Source: GYS-P2D sp964414425 (GTDB lineage: Bacteria > Bacteroidota > Bacteroidia > Chitinophagales > Saprospiraceae). From it: 64,000 bases of DNA. Positions 7,746 through 16,503 of the stretch are shown here, in pieces (the first letter of the stretch is position 1; every line of letters starts with the position of its first letter). The DNA lies in the NCBI GenBank assembly GCA_964414425.1, contig CAYPWL010000015.1, positions 9,033 through 73,032 of the forward strand, given 5' to 3'. Below the pieces are notes generated by a model, which did not search any database, had not been told where the DNA came from, and was given only the letters and a program-made list of their open reading frames with translations. The position numbers were made by a program, and so were the translations under genes.

Positions 7746-8576
7746 TTATAGCTTAAACAATCCTTTTATGGTTTCATATTCACTCTGATATGAGGCATTC
7801 ATTTTATCAGGATACTCCATGCTACAATAGATCATCAGTGCTAATGAACTGATTGCCATTTCTCCGAGATGCCCTTTTATGCTATCATGACTAATGTCCA
7901 GTTGCTCGCAGATGTCCTCTGAGCTCATCTCAATAGTAGAGGGATAGGACAGACGTGGATTTTCGTGGATGAACACGGTTATCAGACCGAATAAGGCGAT
8001 ATTAAAATGATCCAATCCAGCATTAAATCCATTAATCGCTGCATCCCGGGCAAGGATCAGCACTCCATCTTCTCTATTAAACTCTACACTATGTAGATAC
8101 TGATAGTCCGGAGTGGCAAATGGGTGGTTATACATGACAACGTGATCACAACTGTCATAACTGTAGTTATCAGCATAGCCCCGTGTGAGACGATACATCT
8201 CATGGGCGATCAGTGCTTTCATATCCTCTTCAAGCTGAAAATCTTTCTTACCCTTCAGCGTATACTCTTTGGTCAGCATGAGCCGCGAAATTTGACTTTC
8301 TGCTTGTTGTTTTTCCGCAGTATCGAGCTCATTATAAAACACACTGTAGGTCTCTATCCAAGACTTAATCCGTGGTTCTAAGGTCAGCGGACGCACCGTC
8401 CACCACCATTTATTGATCTGGTCATTGAACACATAGAGCAGCACCAATATAATCATGGATGGTATCAATATGATCTCATCCAGATATGCTGATTGAAACT
8501 GTCCATAGGCAAAGTAGTAAACTACCAGCAGGACAAAAGGAAGAGCAATCAATCTTGATAAATATGGTGCAACCAT
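7746..8576 (-). CDS. MtfA (M90) family homologue lacking the HExxH zinc motif
   Basis: A 276-residue protein with two N-terminal membrane segments (residues ~8-27 and 33-50) and a cytosolic domain related to the MtfA/peptidase M90 family. The helical start (ISRLMLTKEYTLKGKKDFQL) and the stretch up to GLDHFNIALF follow that family. Where active members have N-V-V-L-HEFAH, this protein reads N-I-A-L-FGLIT, so both zinc histidines and the catalytic glutamate are missing. It is therefore unlikely to be an active protease; a binding or regulatory role is possible. Family assignment is moderate because it rests on pattern alignment by eye. Confidence 0.6.
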   Translation of the reverse strand: MVAPYLSRLIALPFVLLVVYYFAYGQFQSAYLDEIILIPSMIILVLLYVFNDQINKWWWTVRPLTLEPRIKSWIETYSVFYNELDTAEKQQAESQISRLMLTKEYTLKGKKDFQLEEDMKALIAHEMYRLTRGYADNYSYDSCDHVVMYNHPFATPDYQYLHSVEFNREDGVLILARDAAINGFNAGLDHFNIALFGLITVFIHENPRLSYPSTIEMSSEDICEQLDISHDSIKGHLGEMAISSLALMIYCSMEYPDKMNASYQSEYETIKGLFKL

Positions 8577-8653
8577 AGTGTAAAGCTATAGATTAACCGC
8601 CGAATGTAATCAGTTATTATATCTCCCGCATTAACCCAACTCAATCCATCATA

Positions 8654-8700
8654 ACTCTCCCCTAACCCCTCTCTTTCGAAGAGAGGGGTTAGGGGAGAGT
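8654..8700. repeat. Perfect 22-bp palindrome with 3-base loop (interspersed repeat)
   Basis: The left arm 8654-8675 and right arm 8679-8700 are exact reverse complements separated by TCG. The arms are C- and T-rich on the left (CTCTCCCCTAACCCCTCTCT) and G- and A-rich on the right. The element sits eight bases from the ROK gene stop. Its composition matches palindromic repeats often found in many copies between genes in Bacteroidota; it would also form a very strong hairpin at the 3' end of the ROK mRNA. Confidence 0.85.
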
Positions 8701-8708
8701 AGAAGACC

Positions 8709-9587
8709 TCATTTAGGCGCCAACAACAATGCCCCTACAAGTCCTGCTCTATCATTAAGTCCTGTAAGCTTAATATAATCTCGTACGTGTCCCAGCTCCC
8801 AGTAACCTCCTGATAGCTCCTCAAATGCACTATGAATCAATTGCAGCAATCCAGGATGCTTCATAACCCCGCCTCCAAAAACAATCACATCAGGCGAATA
8901 GCATGCAGTAAGATTGACAGCCAATTGAGCGAGATAATTAGCCTCAAGCTTCCAGGCTTCAGGCGGAAACGTTGAGGGATCTGTGCCCCAGAGTGCTGCC
9001 ATAGCCGTACCACTAGCTTTGCCTTCTACGCATCCTATATGAAATGGACAAACTGAAAAAAGAGTCTTGGGATTTAGAGTTGACTCAAGCACTCTCGTAT
9101 GTCCTATCTCTGGATGCATACGCCCTTTAAGAATCTTGCCATCCATGATCACTCCACCACCTATGCCAGTTCCAACGGTGATATAACAGACGTTTTCATG
9201 ACCTACGGCAGCGCCAAGTTTATGCTCAGCATATACAGCTGTATTCACATCCGTATCAAGGTATATATCGACATCCTTACTGAATTCGGCCTTTAGTCCT
9301 TCGATTAGATTGAAACCAGACCAGCCCTCCTTAGGCGTATTGATATAGCTGCCATAAGTAGGAGATGCATTATTAATATCAACAGGACCAAATGTCCCGA
9401 TCCCTATCCCTTCAAATACACCATGCTTGCTCCGATATCCATCTAATATTGATGCAACCTGAGGCATCAAGGTGTTAGGATCAATTGTCGGTATGACTTG
9501 CTCTTCAATGATATTTCCTTGGCGGTCTCCGATCGCACATATCCATTTGGTGCCACCGGCTTCAATTGCTGCACACAGACGCTTCAT
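8709..9587 (-). CDS. ROK family sugar kinase, probable fructokinase
   Basis: Phosphorylates a hexose with ATP in the cytosol. The 292 residues begin with the ATP-binding IEAGGTKW (8-15), carry the catalytic aspartate in DTDVN (Asp113), the phosphate loop GTGIGGGV, and a ROK zinc site with His163, Cys180, His183 and Cys186. EAGGTK instead of DIGGTK is characteristic of the bacterial fructokinase branch of ROK. The nearby mannitol 2-dehydrogenase would produce fructose, so fructose to fructose 6-phosphate is the likely reaction. It lies 13 bases after the 9600-10862 gene on the same strand and is probably co-transcribed with it. Confidence 0.85.
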   Translation of the reverse strand: MKRLCAAIEAGGTKWICAIGDRQGNIIEEQVIPTIDPNTLMPQVASILDGYRSKHGVFEGIGIGTFGPVDINNASPTYGSYINTPKEGWSGFNLIEGLKAEFSKDVDIYLDTDVNTAVYAEHKLGAAVGHENVCYITVGTGIGGGVIMDGKILKGRMHPEIGHTRVLESTLNPKTLFSVCPFHIGCVEGKASGTAMAALWGTDPSTFPPEAWKLEANYLAQLAVNLTACYSPDVIVFGGGVMKHPGLLQLIHSAFEELSGGYWELGHVRDYIKLTGLNDRAGLVGALLLAPK

Positions 9588-9599
9588 CGTCTCTTCTTA

Positions 9600-10862
9600 T
9601 TAGTTTGATATCTCATACTCCCTTAAAAAATCATCAGTCGACATCCTCAATCCATGAGGTGCAAAATCTCCCATATATCGTTGCGCTTCCGTAGCAGCAA
9701 AATCTGTCATCTTTTCTTTGATAGGTGGCACATCATCTATTTGAGCTTCAAAATTAGGATTTGCCAACATATGCCTAAACAAGATTAATCCCTTCTCCCA
9801 AGGCATGTTCCAATCCATAAAATTATAGCCCAGTTCGCTTACTCGAGTCTCGATAACAGCATCCTTGCTGGCGAGTACTATGTTGACATATCCCTCGGCA
9901 TCTACTATGGCCTCTTCATCCTTGAGTGCATTAAAGTTATAGGTGGCAGAGTTACCCAGATTAAAGGACCAATAGCGTACATCAGTCTGATTGATATCCT
10001 CGGGTCCCGAAGTATATGTAGGCGACTTAAACCTAAAAACATAAACCTCGTCTTCCTTTTTAGTGATGGCAGATAGGAGATATCGATTGTCGTTGTTCTC
10101 GATGAAGCCCTGGGTGTCTATCGCATGAAATGGGATGGATAGATATTCCTGCTTAGATGGAGGCCCATCAAGCGTAGCAAGATGCTCTGTCTCATATAGC
10201 AAGCCTAATCTGCGCACCATCTCTGGTAAGCGCTTCTTTCTAACTAATCCCCTAAGATTTAATCCTCGTGGCAGACGAGTCGGCGAGAGCTCATAACCTT
10301 CTTGTGGATCATCCTCTATGGTAAATGCCTCTACAGTCGGAAAGTCCACACCACCAAAGTCATCAATATTGTAATCATACAGTCTGATGACCATCGCTAA
10401 AAGCTTTGGGCTGTCTCTAAAGGGTAGCAGATTGGGCAGGTCCTTGTCTTTATGTTTTGAGGGTACGATATGGACAGTATAGTTCTCCCCCACTTCTACA
10501 CTATCTCGATCTGCAACGAATGGATTAGGAGCGCCCGAATCTGTCTCGATCTGATAATCCACAAGTGACCCTTGAGTTGCATTGTCCTTAAGACTGTAGA
10601 CATTAAAACTGAAATATCGGGTATCAGGAAATTTGCCCTTGATCCTAAATCCTATATCATCATTAGTGCGCGCCAAGGTATAGGTGAAGTAGTTGGCATA
10701 CACATCTGGTAGTATACCCACCGTAGTATCTCGGCCGATATATGACTCCCACACTGTATTGTCGGGTTCAAGGCTTCCACTATTTAGATATCGATTGCCT
10801 AAGATCCATATGAGAGCTGTGATAATGATTAGCCCGACGATACTATAGCCTATTTTTTTCAT
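9600..10862 (-). CDS. Membrane-anchored protein of unknown function (DUF1254/DUF1214-like)
   Basis: A 420-residue protein with one N-terminal membrane anchor or uncleaved signal (KKIGYSIVGLIIITALIWIL) and a large beta-rich extracytoplasmic body. The pattern of an early FRIKGKFPDTRYFSFNVYS motif and a late DVRYWSFNLGN ... NWN/MPWEKGLILFRHM stretch resembles DUF1254/DUF1214 proteins, which share NWLP...R.Y near the C terminus. This is a weak, eye-based similarity. It lies upstream of the ROK kinase in one transcription unit and is divergent from the permease gene. No catalytic residues can be named. Confidence 0.6.
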   Translation of the reverse strand: MKKIGYSIVGLIIITALIWILGNRYLNSGSLEPDNTVWESYIGRDTTVGILPDVYANYFTYTLARTNDDIGFRIKGKFPDTRYFSFNVYSLKDNATQGSLVDYQIETDSGAPNPFVADRDSVEVGENYTVHIVPSKHKDKDLPNLLPFRDSPKLLAMVIRLYDYNIDDFGGVDFPTVEAFTIEDDPQEGYELSPTRLPRGLNLRGLVRKKRLPEMVRRLGLLYETEHLATLDGPPSKQEYLSIPFHAIDTQGFIENNDNRYLLSAITKKEDEVYVFRFKSPTYTSGPEDINQTDVRYWSFNLGNSATYNFNALKDEEAIVDAEGYVNIVLASKDAVIETRVSELGYNFMDWNMPWEKGLILFRHMLANPNFEAQIDDVPPIKEKMTDFAATEAQRYMGDFAPHGLRMSTDDFLREYEISN

Positions 10863-11004
10863 GAATTTATGATCTCATTTTTTACACTATGTGACGCCAT
10901 GAATATAGCAGTTCAAAATCAAAGCCTGCATACAGGTCAAGCTTCCTCCTGAGTTGATAATAGAAATGACTATCCATGCTCAACGACTATTTAGGTTTTG
11001 AAAT

Positions 11005-11049
11005 AGCGCATTGAACATAGTTTTTATTAAACTAGCAGCGCATTGAACA
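11005..11049 (+). repeat. Tandem 13-bp direct repeat upstream of the NCS1 permease gene (possible operator)
   Basis: AGCGCATTGAACA occurs at 11005-11017 and again, exactly, at 11037-11049. The copies start 32 bases apart, close to three helical turns, so two proteins bound here would face the same side of the DNA. The second copy ends 25 bases before the permease ATG, a position suited to transcriptional control. Confidence 0.5.
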
Positions 11050-11074
11050 AACTAACTAACAAAATGAATCTTGC

Positions 11075-12790
11075 ATGAAGACCTCGTCGAGCCAAAGCGA
11101 TTTTACCGAATTCGAACAGATAGACCAGGAGCAGCTACCTATTGCTGAGCATAACCTACAAGGGTGGAAGCACTTCGCAGGACTCTATGCCGCAGAGCAT
11201 GTCGCCGCTACAGAGTTTGTGATTGGTGCGACCTTTGTGGCGCTTGGTGCCAAGACTATGGATATTGTCATCGGTCTTCTCATAGGTAATTTTTTAGCCA
11301 TCCTGAGTTGGGCTCTGATCTGTGCGCCTATTGCTGTCGACACACGACTCAGCCTTTATAATTACCTCAATAAGATTGCTGGCAACTCTATGTCTAAGCT
11401 ATACAATTGGGCTAATGTGCTGATCTTCACCGTGATCTCAGCAGCGATGATAACCGTTTCCTCTACGGGTGTACGATACGTATTTGATATTCCAGCTCAA
11501 CTCAATTGGTATCCTACTAATCTTTGGTTTGTCTTAATCGTCTTTGTCGTTGGTGCATTTGCGGTGACAGTGGCTATATATGGCTTTAAGGCGGTCTCTA
11601 ATTTCTCAGGGATTGCCGCCCCTTGGTTGTTCACGATGTTTGCGACTGGAGCTATGGTCTTGATACCAGAATTGTCCTTAGAGGTATTAGGTCAAACTCT
11701 TCCGAGTAGCTTTAGTGATTTGATGCGGATTGGGGATCAAGCGATATGGACAGGCGTCAATCAAGATGGCGAATCAGGTATAGGCTTAGCCGAGGTCATT
11801 GGTTTCGCATGGGCCGCTAACTCGATCACACACTTTGGGTTGATCGATATGATCCTATTTAGATATGCCAAGAAACCGAGTGATGCCTTAGCCACTTCAA
11901 CAGGGATGCTTTTTGGGCATTATATCGCATGGATATCTTCGGGATTGATGGGCGCCGGTACTGGGCTTATCGTAGGAAAGACTATTGGACAGTTAGATCC
12001 AGGAGATGTAGCATTTCACGCCTTAGGGTGGTCAGGATTTATTATCGTCATTGTAGCGGGATGGACGACTGCTATAACTAACTTATATAGAGCGGGGATG
12101 GCAGCACAAGCAGTATTTCCGCGATATTCAGGACGTAGGACAACTCTCGCGGTTGGTGTTGTCATGGTTATCTTGGCGGCATTCCCGTTCGTATTCACCC
12201 AGATTTTAGGGTTACTGACCTATGCTGGATTAGTTGTTGTTCCGGTTGGAGCCATAGTTTTTGCAGAACACGTACTGTTTCCTCGCATTGGATTTACTCG
12301 ATACTGGTGCAAATATCAAGACTATGTAGGCAGCAATGCTGCTATTATCTCATGGGTGGTAGGGCTCGCCTTCGGATTTGGGCTCAATGCACTACAGATC
12401 ATGCCGTTCTACTATCTATTCATCCCTACATGGATATTTACCATTGTGTTATACTCGGTACTCGCTGGTAGCATGGGCGCTAAAAAGTCCTTTCCGGCAG
12501 AGGCCGAAGCGGAGGCCAACTATAATCAGCGTGTCAAAGCCTATCAAGCTCAACAATTTATGAACGACACAGAGGTAGTCCGACCAGACAATACCCTTAC
12601 TAAGGTGATGAGACTTGTCGGATTAGTTGCACTGGCCATTACTTTTGTGCTTGCTGGCAAGGTGCTTTTTGGCAGTATAGATCGACCAGACTATATAGAT
12701 AATCGTGAGCTATTTTATTCAGGTGCATTTATCTGTACTATAGTGTATTTTACACTGGCCACCTGGGCATTTAGACGTACACAAGTATAG
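11075..12790 (+). CDS. NCS1-type (purine-cytosine permease-like) membrane transporter
   Basis: A 571-residue integral membrane protein with about twelve hydrophobic segments. The N-terminal GWKHFAGLYAAEHVAATEFV and the following glycine- and alanine-rich helices match the nucleobase:cation symporter-1 (permease for cytosine/purines) family. The protein is longer than typical CodB (about 420) because of a loop near residues 465-505 and extra C-terminal helices. It lies between a fructokinase-like gene and mannitol 2-dehydrogenase, so the substrate may be a polyol or sugar rather than a nucleobase; that is inference from context. A tandem direct repeat lies immediately upstream. Confidence 0.75.
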   Translation: MKTSSSQSDFTEFEQIDQEQLPIAEHNLQGWKHFAGLYAAEHVAATEFVIGATFVALGAKTMDIVIGLLIGNFLAILSWALICAPIAVDTRLSLYNYLNKIAGNSMSKLYNWANVLIFTVISAAMITVSSTGVRYVFDIPAQLNWYPTNLWFVLIVFVVGAFAVTVAIYGFKAVSNFSGIAAPWLFTMFATGAMVLIPELSLEVLGQTLPSSFSDLMRIGDQAIWTGVNQDGESGIGLAEVIGFAWAANSITHFGLIDMILFRYAKKPSDALATSTGMLFGHYIAWISSGLMGAGTGLIVGKTIGQLDPGDVAFHALGWSGFIIVIVAGWTTAITNLYRAGMAAQAVFPRYSGRRTTLAVGVVMVILAAFPFVFTQILGLLTYAGLVVVPVGAIVFAEHVLFPRIGFTRYWCKYQDYVGSNAAIISWVVGLAFGFGLNALQIMPFYYLFIPTWIFTIVLYSVLAGSMGAKKSFPAEAEAEANYNQRVKAYQAQQFMNDTEVVRPDNTLTKVMRLVGLVALAITFVLAGKVLFGSIDRPDYIDNRELFYSGAFICTIVYFTLATWAFRRTQV

Positions 12791-12934
12791 ATTTTCCCCT
12801 GACCCGCTCAAAGGAGAAACTTATATTCGGATCAAGCGTAAAGCATTACAATCAGGTAAGTAACGAATCCACAATTTTGGGTGAAATAGCCATCTTAACT
12901 AATTAGTACATGGCATCAGTAATGACAATAGTAT

Positions 12935-14425
12935 ATGAATAAACTTATCCCACTTAATAAGGAGAATCTCGCAAAATTTGAAGGTAGTTTGCCAATACCA
13001 AGCTATGATCTTTCGAAGAGACATGCAGGTATCGTACATATCGGAGTTGGGGCTTTTCATCGAGCGCATCAGGCCTATTATTGTCACCAACTGCTCAGCC
13101 AACCGGACTCGATGGAGTGGGCACTTACTGGCGTAGGGCTCATGGAGTATGATCGTAAGACCTACCAAGCTCTCACCAGCCAAGATGGGCTCTACACACT
13201 CACTATACAGTCCCCTGATGGATCGTCTCATACGGAGCTTATTGGTTCGATCTGTGAGATGCTATTAGCTGTGGAGACGCCTGAGGTGGTACTGGACAAG
13301 ATGGCAGATCCTAACACTAAGGTCATCTCCATGACCATCACAGAGGGCGGATATAACTTCGATCCTAATACTGGTATATTTAATCATGATGATCCATCAG
13401 TATCAGACGACATTAAAAATCCTGCTACGCCTAAAACTTTCTTCGGTTATATCGCCGAAGCCCTGCGCCGACGACGAGATCGAGGAGCTGGGCCAGTGAC
13501 CATACTCTCCTGCGACAATGTCCAGCACAATGGAGATGTAGCCAAGATGGTCATAAAAGCGTTTTGTCATAAGCAAGATCCGTCAATCCTCGAGTGGATA
13601 GAAGACCACGTTTCTTTTCCTAATTCTATGGTAGATCGCATCACACCTAAGATTAGCTCGGATACCATACAATATGTCCAAGACCAATACGGTATTGAGG
13701 ATGCCGTCCCTGTCAACTGTGAGCCTTTTATTCAGTGGATCATAGAAGATAATTTTATCAATGGTAGACCACAGCTTGAATCTGTCGAAGTACAGTTTGT
13801 TGATGATGTCACTCCATACGAAGAGATGAAATTGCGACTACTCAATGCAGGGCACTCTGTAGTCGGCATCACAGGTGCAATCCATGGTTATCCGACTATA
13901 GATCGATGTATAGCCGATGATGTGATCTCCAACTATCTCAGAGCGTACCTCGATAGAGAGGCCAGCCCCGTACTTACACCTGTTGACGGTATCGATGTAG
14001 AGGAATATATTGAAACCCTCATCGAACGATTTGGCAACGCTAATATCAAGGATAGTGCAGCACGCATCTGCTCCGAGAGTTCTGCCAAACTGCCTAAATT
14101 CCTGCTGCCGACCATCCAAAAGAACCTGAAAGGAGGTGGGGCTATTGAGTTAGGGACGCTGATCATAGCCGCATGGTGCTACTACCATGATAAAGGCGTT
14201 GACGAACAAGGAAATCCTCTTGAAATCATAGATGAGATGGCCGAACAGCTAGCTATACAAGCCAAGAAAACAACCGACGATCCCCTATCATTTCTAAGGC
14301 AACCAGAGATCTTTGGTGACTTAGTAGATGATCAACGCTTTAGTGACGTCTATGAGAAGCTTATCAAAAAAATCTATGAGCGAGGCGATATAATTAAAGT
14401 AATGGCGAGTTGCTTGAAACAGTAA
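12935..14425 (+). CDS. Mannitol 2-dehydrogenase family polyol dehydrogenase
   Basis: Long-chain polyol-specific dehydrogenase that interconverts mannitol and fructose with NAD(P). The 496-residue length is right for the family. The Rossmann start is IVHIGVGAFHRAHQAYY (~33-49), and the catalytic triad-like KLRLLNAGH is at 299-307, giving Lys299, Asn304 and His307 with the same spacing as Lys295, Asn300 and His303 in Pseudomonas fluorescens mannitol 2-dehydrogenase. Related members act on arabinitol, fructuronate or tagaturonate, so the substrate is not fixed by sequence. It follows the permease by 144 bases on the same strand and ends at a bidirectional terminator. Confidence 0.88.
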   Translation: MNKLIPLNKENLAKFEGSLPIPSYDLSKRHAGIVHIGVGAFHRAHQAYYCHQLLSQPDSMEWALTGVGLMEYDRKTYQALTSQDGLYTLTIQSPDGSSHTELIGSICEMLLAVETPEVVLDKMADPNTKVISMTITEGGYNFDPNTGIFNHDDPSVSDDIKNPATPKTFFGYIAEALRRRRDRGAGPVTILSCDNVQHNGDVAKMVIKAFCHKQDPSILEWIEDHVSFPNSMVDRITPKISSDTIQYVQDQYGIEDAVPVNCEPFIQWIIEDNFINGRPQLESVEVQFVDDVTPYEEMKLRLLNAGHSVVGITGAIHGYPTIDRCIADDVISNYLRAYLDREASPVLTPVDGIDVEEYIETLIERFGNANIKDSAARICSESSAKLPKFLLPTIQKNLKGGGAIELGTLIIAAWCYYHDKGVDEQGNPLEIIDEMAEQLAIQAKKTTDDPLSFLRQPEIFGDLVDDQRFSDVYEKLIKKIYERGDIIKVMASCLKQ

Positions 14426-14447
14426 TGGATTGTAACATTTAGCAAAT

Positions 14448-14478
14448 AAAAAAAGCCCAGCGTCTGCTGAGCTTTTTT
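14448..14478. terminator. Bidirectional terminator between the polyol dehydrogenase and tRNA-Phe
   Basis: An A run, a stem AGCCCAGC / GCTGAGCT with one mismatch and a four-base loop GTCT, then a T run. The A and T runs flank the stem on both sides, so it can stop transcription from either direction. Confidence 0.75.
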
Positions 14479-14479
14479 G

Positions 14480-14552
14480 TGGTACCTCCAGGAATCGAAC
14501 CAGGGACACCAGGATTTTCAGTCCTGTGCTCTACCAACTGAGCTAAGGTACC
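14480..14552 (-). tRNA. tRNA-Phe (anticodon GAA)
   Basis: Read on the minus strand, the acceptor stem GGTACCT pairs with AGGTACC, with A as the discriminator base. The D arm is GCTCAGTTGGTAGAGC, the anticodon stem-loop has CTGAAAA giving anticodon GAA, and the T arm has GGTTCGATTCC. The CCA end is not encoded. Confidence 0.97.
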
Positions 14553-14660
14553 TTCCACACTTATCCGAATATGAAGCTTTGCAGCCTCAGATCAGAAAGG
14601 AGTGCAAATTTATTCTCTTTTTTTACAATCACAAATAGATTGTAGGGTATATCATGAAAG

Positions 14661-15047
14661 TTAATTGTTGATACTATGTGCCGATAGCACAAACACAGGC
14701 ACTCTCACATCGAATAGTGCGTGAGTAGATATCGTCCTCATCTGGTACGATCCAGACATTTTGCCGATTGGCGTCTTAATCGGAGTCCATGAGCTATAAC
14801 TATGAGATCCACCAGGCGGGATGATTGGCTGCTCGCCTATGACACCTTCGCCACGAACCTCTTTAATATTTAAGTCTGAATCCATGATAATCCAATGTCG
14901 CGTCAGGAGCTGTACGGTCTCATCACTATTGTTTTCTATGATGATATGGTAACTATGGACATGCTTCCCATGAGCTGGACTTGAGTGCCTCGGCTCAAAC
15001 CGAGTCGTGATACTTACTTTAATCCCATTAGTAATAGATGTAGTCAT
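14661..15047 (-). CDS. apaG: ApaG domain protein
   Basis: A 128-residue single-domain protein with the ApaG immunoglobulin-like fold. The signature stretches are VHSYHIIIENNSDETVQLL, HWIIMD, VRGEGVIGEQP and PPGGSHSYSSW, with PIGKMSGSY close to the C terminus. E. coli ApaG is associated with cobalt/magnesium resistance by genetics, but the biochemical role is not settled. The gene has a probable own promoter in the 45-base gap after yicC. Confidence 0.95.
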   Translation of the reverse strand: MTTSITNGIKVSITTRFEPRHSSPAHGKHVHSYHIIIENNSDETVQLLTRHWIIMDSDLNIKEVRGEGVIGEQPIIPPGGSHSYSSWTPIKTPIGKMSGSYQMRTISTHALFDVRVPVFVLSAHSINN

Positions 15048-15072
15048 GGTGGAACAAAAAATTATTTCTGAC

Positions 15073-15080
15073 CAAATATA
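15073..15080 (-). promoter_or_regulatory. Putative -7 promoter element of apaG
   Basis: The minus strand reads TATATTTG, matching TAnnTTTG, 25 bases before the apaG ATG in the short gap between yicC and apaG. No -33 TTG was identified. Confidence 0.4.
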
Positions 15081-15092
15081 TACTCTCTGTGC

Positions 15093-15971
15093 CTAAAGCA
15101 CATTAGCTAATTGTTCTTTGATCTGATCCAGTTCAACTTTCATTTTTACGACGATACGCTGGATATCGCTTTGTTGAGCTTTGGATCCGAGCGTGTTAAT
15201 CTCACGGCCCATCTCCTGAGAGATGAAGTTAAGTTTCTTACCCATCTGATCTTGATCCGAATTGAGCTCTTGTAAGAAGTATTCACAATGTTGGTGTAAT
15301 CTTACTTTCTCCTCGTGGATATCTAATTTCTCGAGATAGTAGATCACCTCCTGCTCTAATCTATTCTTATCAACTTTCTCATTGTTCTGATATTCGCTGA
15401 TCTGCTTAAGTAATCTCTCCTGTAGTATGGTTTTGCGTTCCTCTTCGTACGGGGTCACTTGAGACTGTAGATCCATGATACTCTTAACACGAGCTGTAAG
15501 GTCATCAGAGAGGGATTTCCCCTCAGCCTTTCTGAATGTCCCAAGCTCACTTAGCGCTTTGCTCATAACCGTCTTTACAAAAGCCCATTCCTCATCAGTA
15601 ATTTCTTCATCCTGAGATGTAATCACATTAGGGATACGGATAATCGTCTGCAAGAAATCTTGTGGAGGCATACCCTTAGCATCTGCAAATGACTTCAATT
15701 GATCATAGTACTTTTCTACCAAGGTCATATTCAACCCATGGTCTACAGGGCCTGCCTCTGTGGTAACCGTCTGTATGCTCACATCGATCTTACCGCGATA
15801 GGCTTGCTCAAGAACCTGCGCACGCAGTTGAATTTCTTTGGATTTAAAGTGATTAGGGACTTTCATCCGTACATCCGTGGATTTGCCATTAAGCGTACGG
15901 ATATCTACTCGATAGTGACGTCCACCATATTCTCCCTCCGCTTTACCATATCCAGTCATCGAGTATATCAT
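15093..15971 (-). CDS. yicC: YicC family endoribonuclease
   Basis: Members of this family are RNA-cleaving or RNA-decay factors; E. coli YicC promotes decay of a small RNA. The 292-residue product begins with the invariant MIYSMTGYGKAEGEY, has an N-terminal domain to ~155 (RTLNGKSTDVRMKVP) and a helical C-terminal DUF1732-type domain with EEKVRLHQHCEYF and a GKKLNFISQEMGREINTLGSKAQ-like run near residues 235-260. Length and both end motifs are complete. The start is the canonical MIYSMTGYG. Confidence 0.95.
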   Translation of the reverse strand: MIYSMTGYGKAEGEYGGRHYRVDIRTLNGKSTDVRMKVPNHFKSKEIQLRAQVLEQAYRGKIDVSIQTVTTEAGPVDHGLNMTLVEKYYDQLKSFADAKGMPPQDFLQTIIRIPNVITSQDEEITDEEWAFVKTVMSKALSELGTFRKAEGKSLSDDLTARVKSIMDLQSQVTPYEEERKTILQERLLKQISEYQNNEKVDKNRLEQEVIYYLEKLDIHEEKVRLHQHCEYFLQELNSDQDQMGKKLNFISQEMGREINTLGSKAQQSDIQRIVVKMKVELDQIKEQLANVL

Positions 15972-16186
15972 ATATCACATTTTTTAGGTGGGCAAGATAA
16001 GTCAATTAACGGCTGAGAACGTATAAAAAGTAGCTCTACGACTAACAAACCACAGCACACAATCTTGAATCTTTCTTGCCGCATACTCCGAAAAAGGCCC
16101 AAATAGTTATGAGAAATAAATAAAATTGCGAAATTTGAGCCTCTACCTACTAACATAAGTAGTTATATACCAAGACTTTATAACAT

Positions 16187-16495
16187 ATGCGCAAAGCTGA
16201 TCTTGTTAATACTATAGCGGAAAAAACGGGAGTTCCTAAGGTTGATGTACTCGTTGCCTTAGAGACTTTTTTTACCGAAGTAAAGGATACACTCACTGGT
16301 GGTGAGAATGTCTACATACGTGGCTTTGGGTCATTTGTGATCAAAAAAAGAGCTAAGAAAATCGGTCGACACATCAAAAAGAATGTCGCTCTCGAAATTC
16401 CTGAACATTATATCCCATCTTTTAAGCCTGCTAAGGTGTTTATGGATCAAGTCAAGGGTAATGTCTCTGCATTACCGGACGAAGAAACAGCATAA
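16187..16495 (+). CDS. HU/IHF family DNA-binding protein
   Basis: Small nucleoid protein that binds and bends DNA as a dimer. The 102 residues start MRKADLVNTIAEKTGVPK and contain VYIRGFGSFVIKKR and the beta arm region with ARxxGRxxKKN-like AKKIGRHIKKNVALEIP. The sequence is more IHF-like than HU in the GFGSF context, and the arm proline is in EIPEHYIPSFKPAK. It is the first gene of a run HU, TPR protein, small basic ribosomal protein, RNase E/G, an order repeatedly seen in Bacteroidota. Confidence 0.95.
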   Translation: MRKADLVNTIAEKTGVPKVDVLVALETFFTEVKDTLTGGENVYIRGFGSFVIKKRAKKIGRHIKKNVALEIPEHYIPSFKPAKVFMDQVKGNVSALPDEETA

Positions 16496-16503
16496 ACATT
16501 ATC

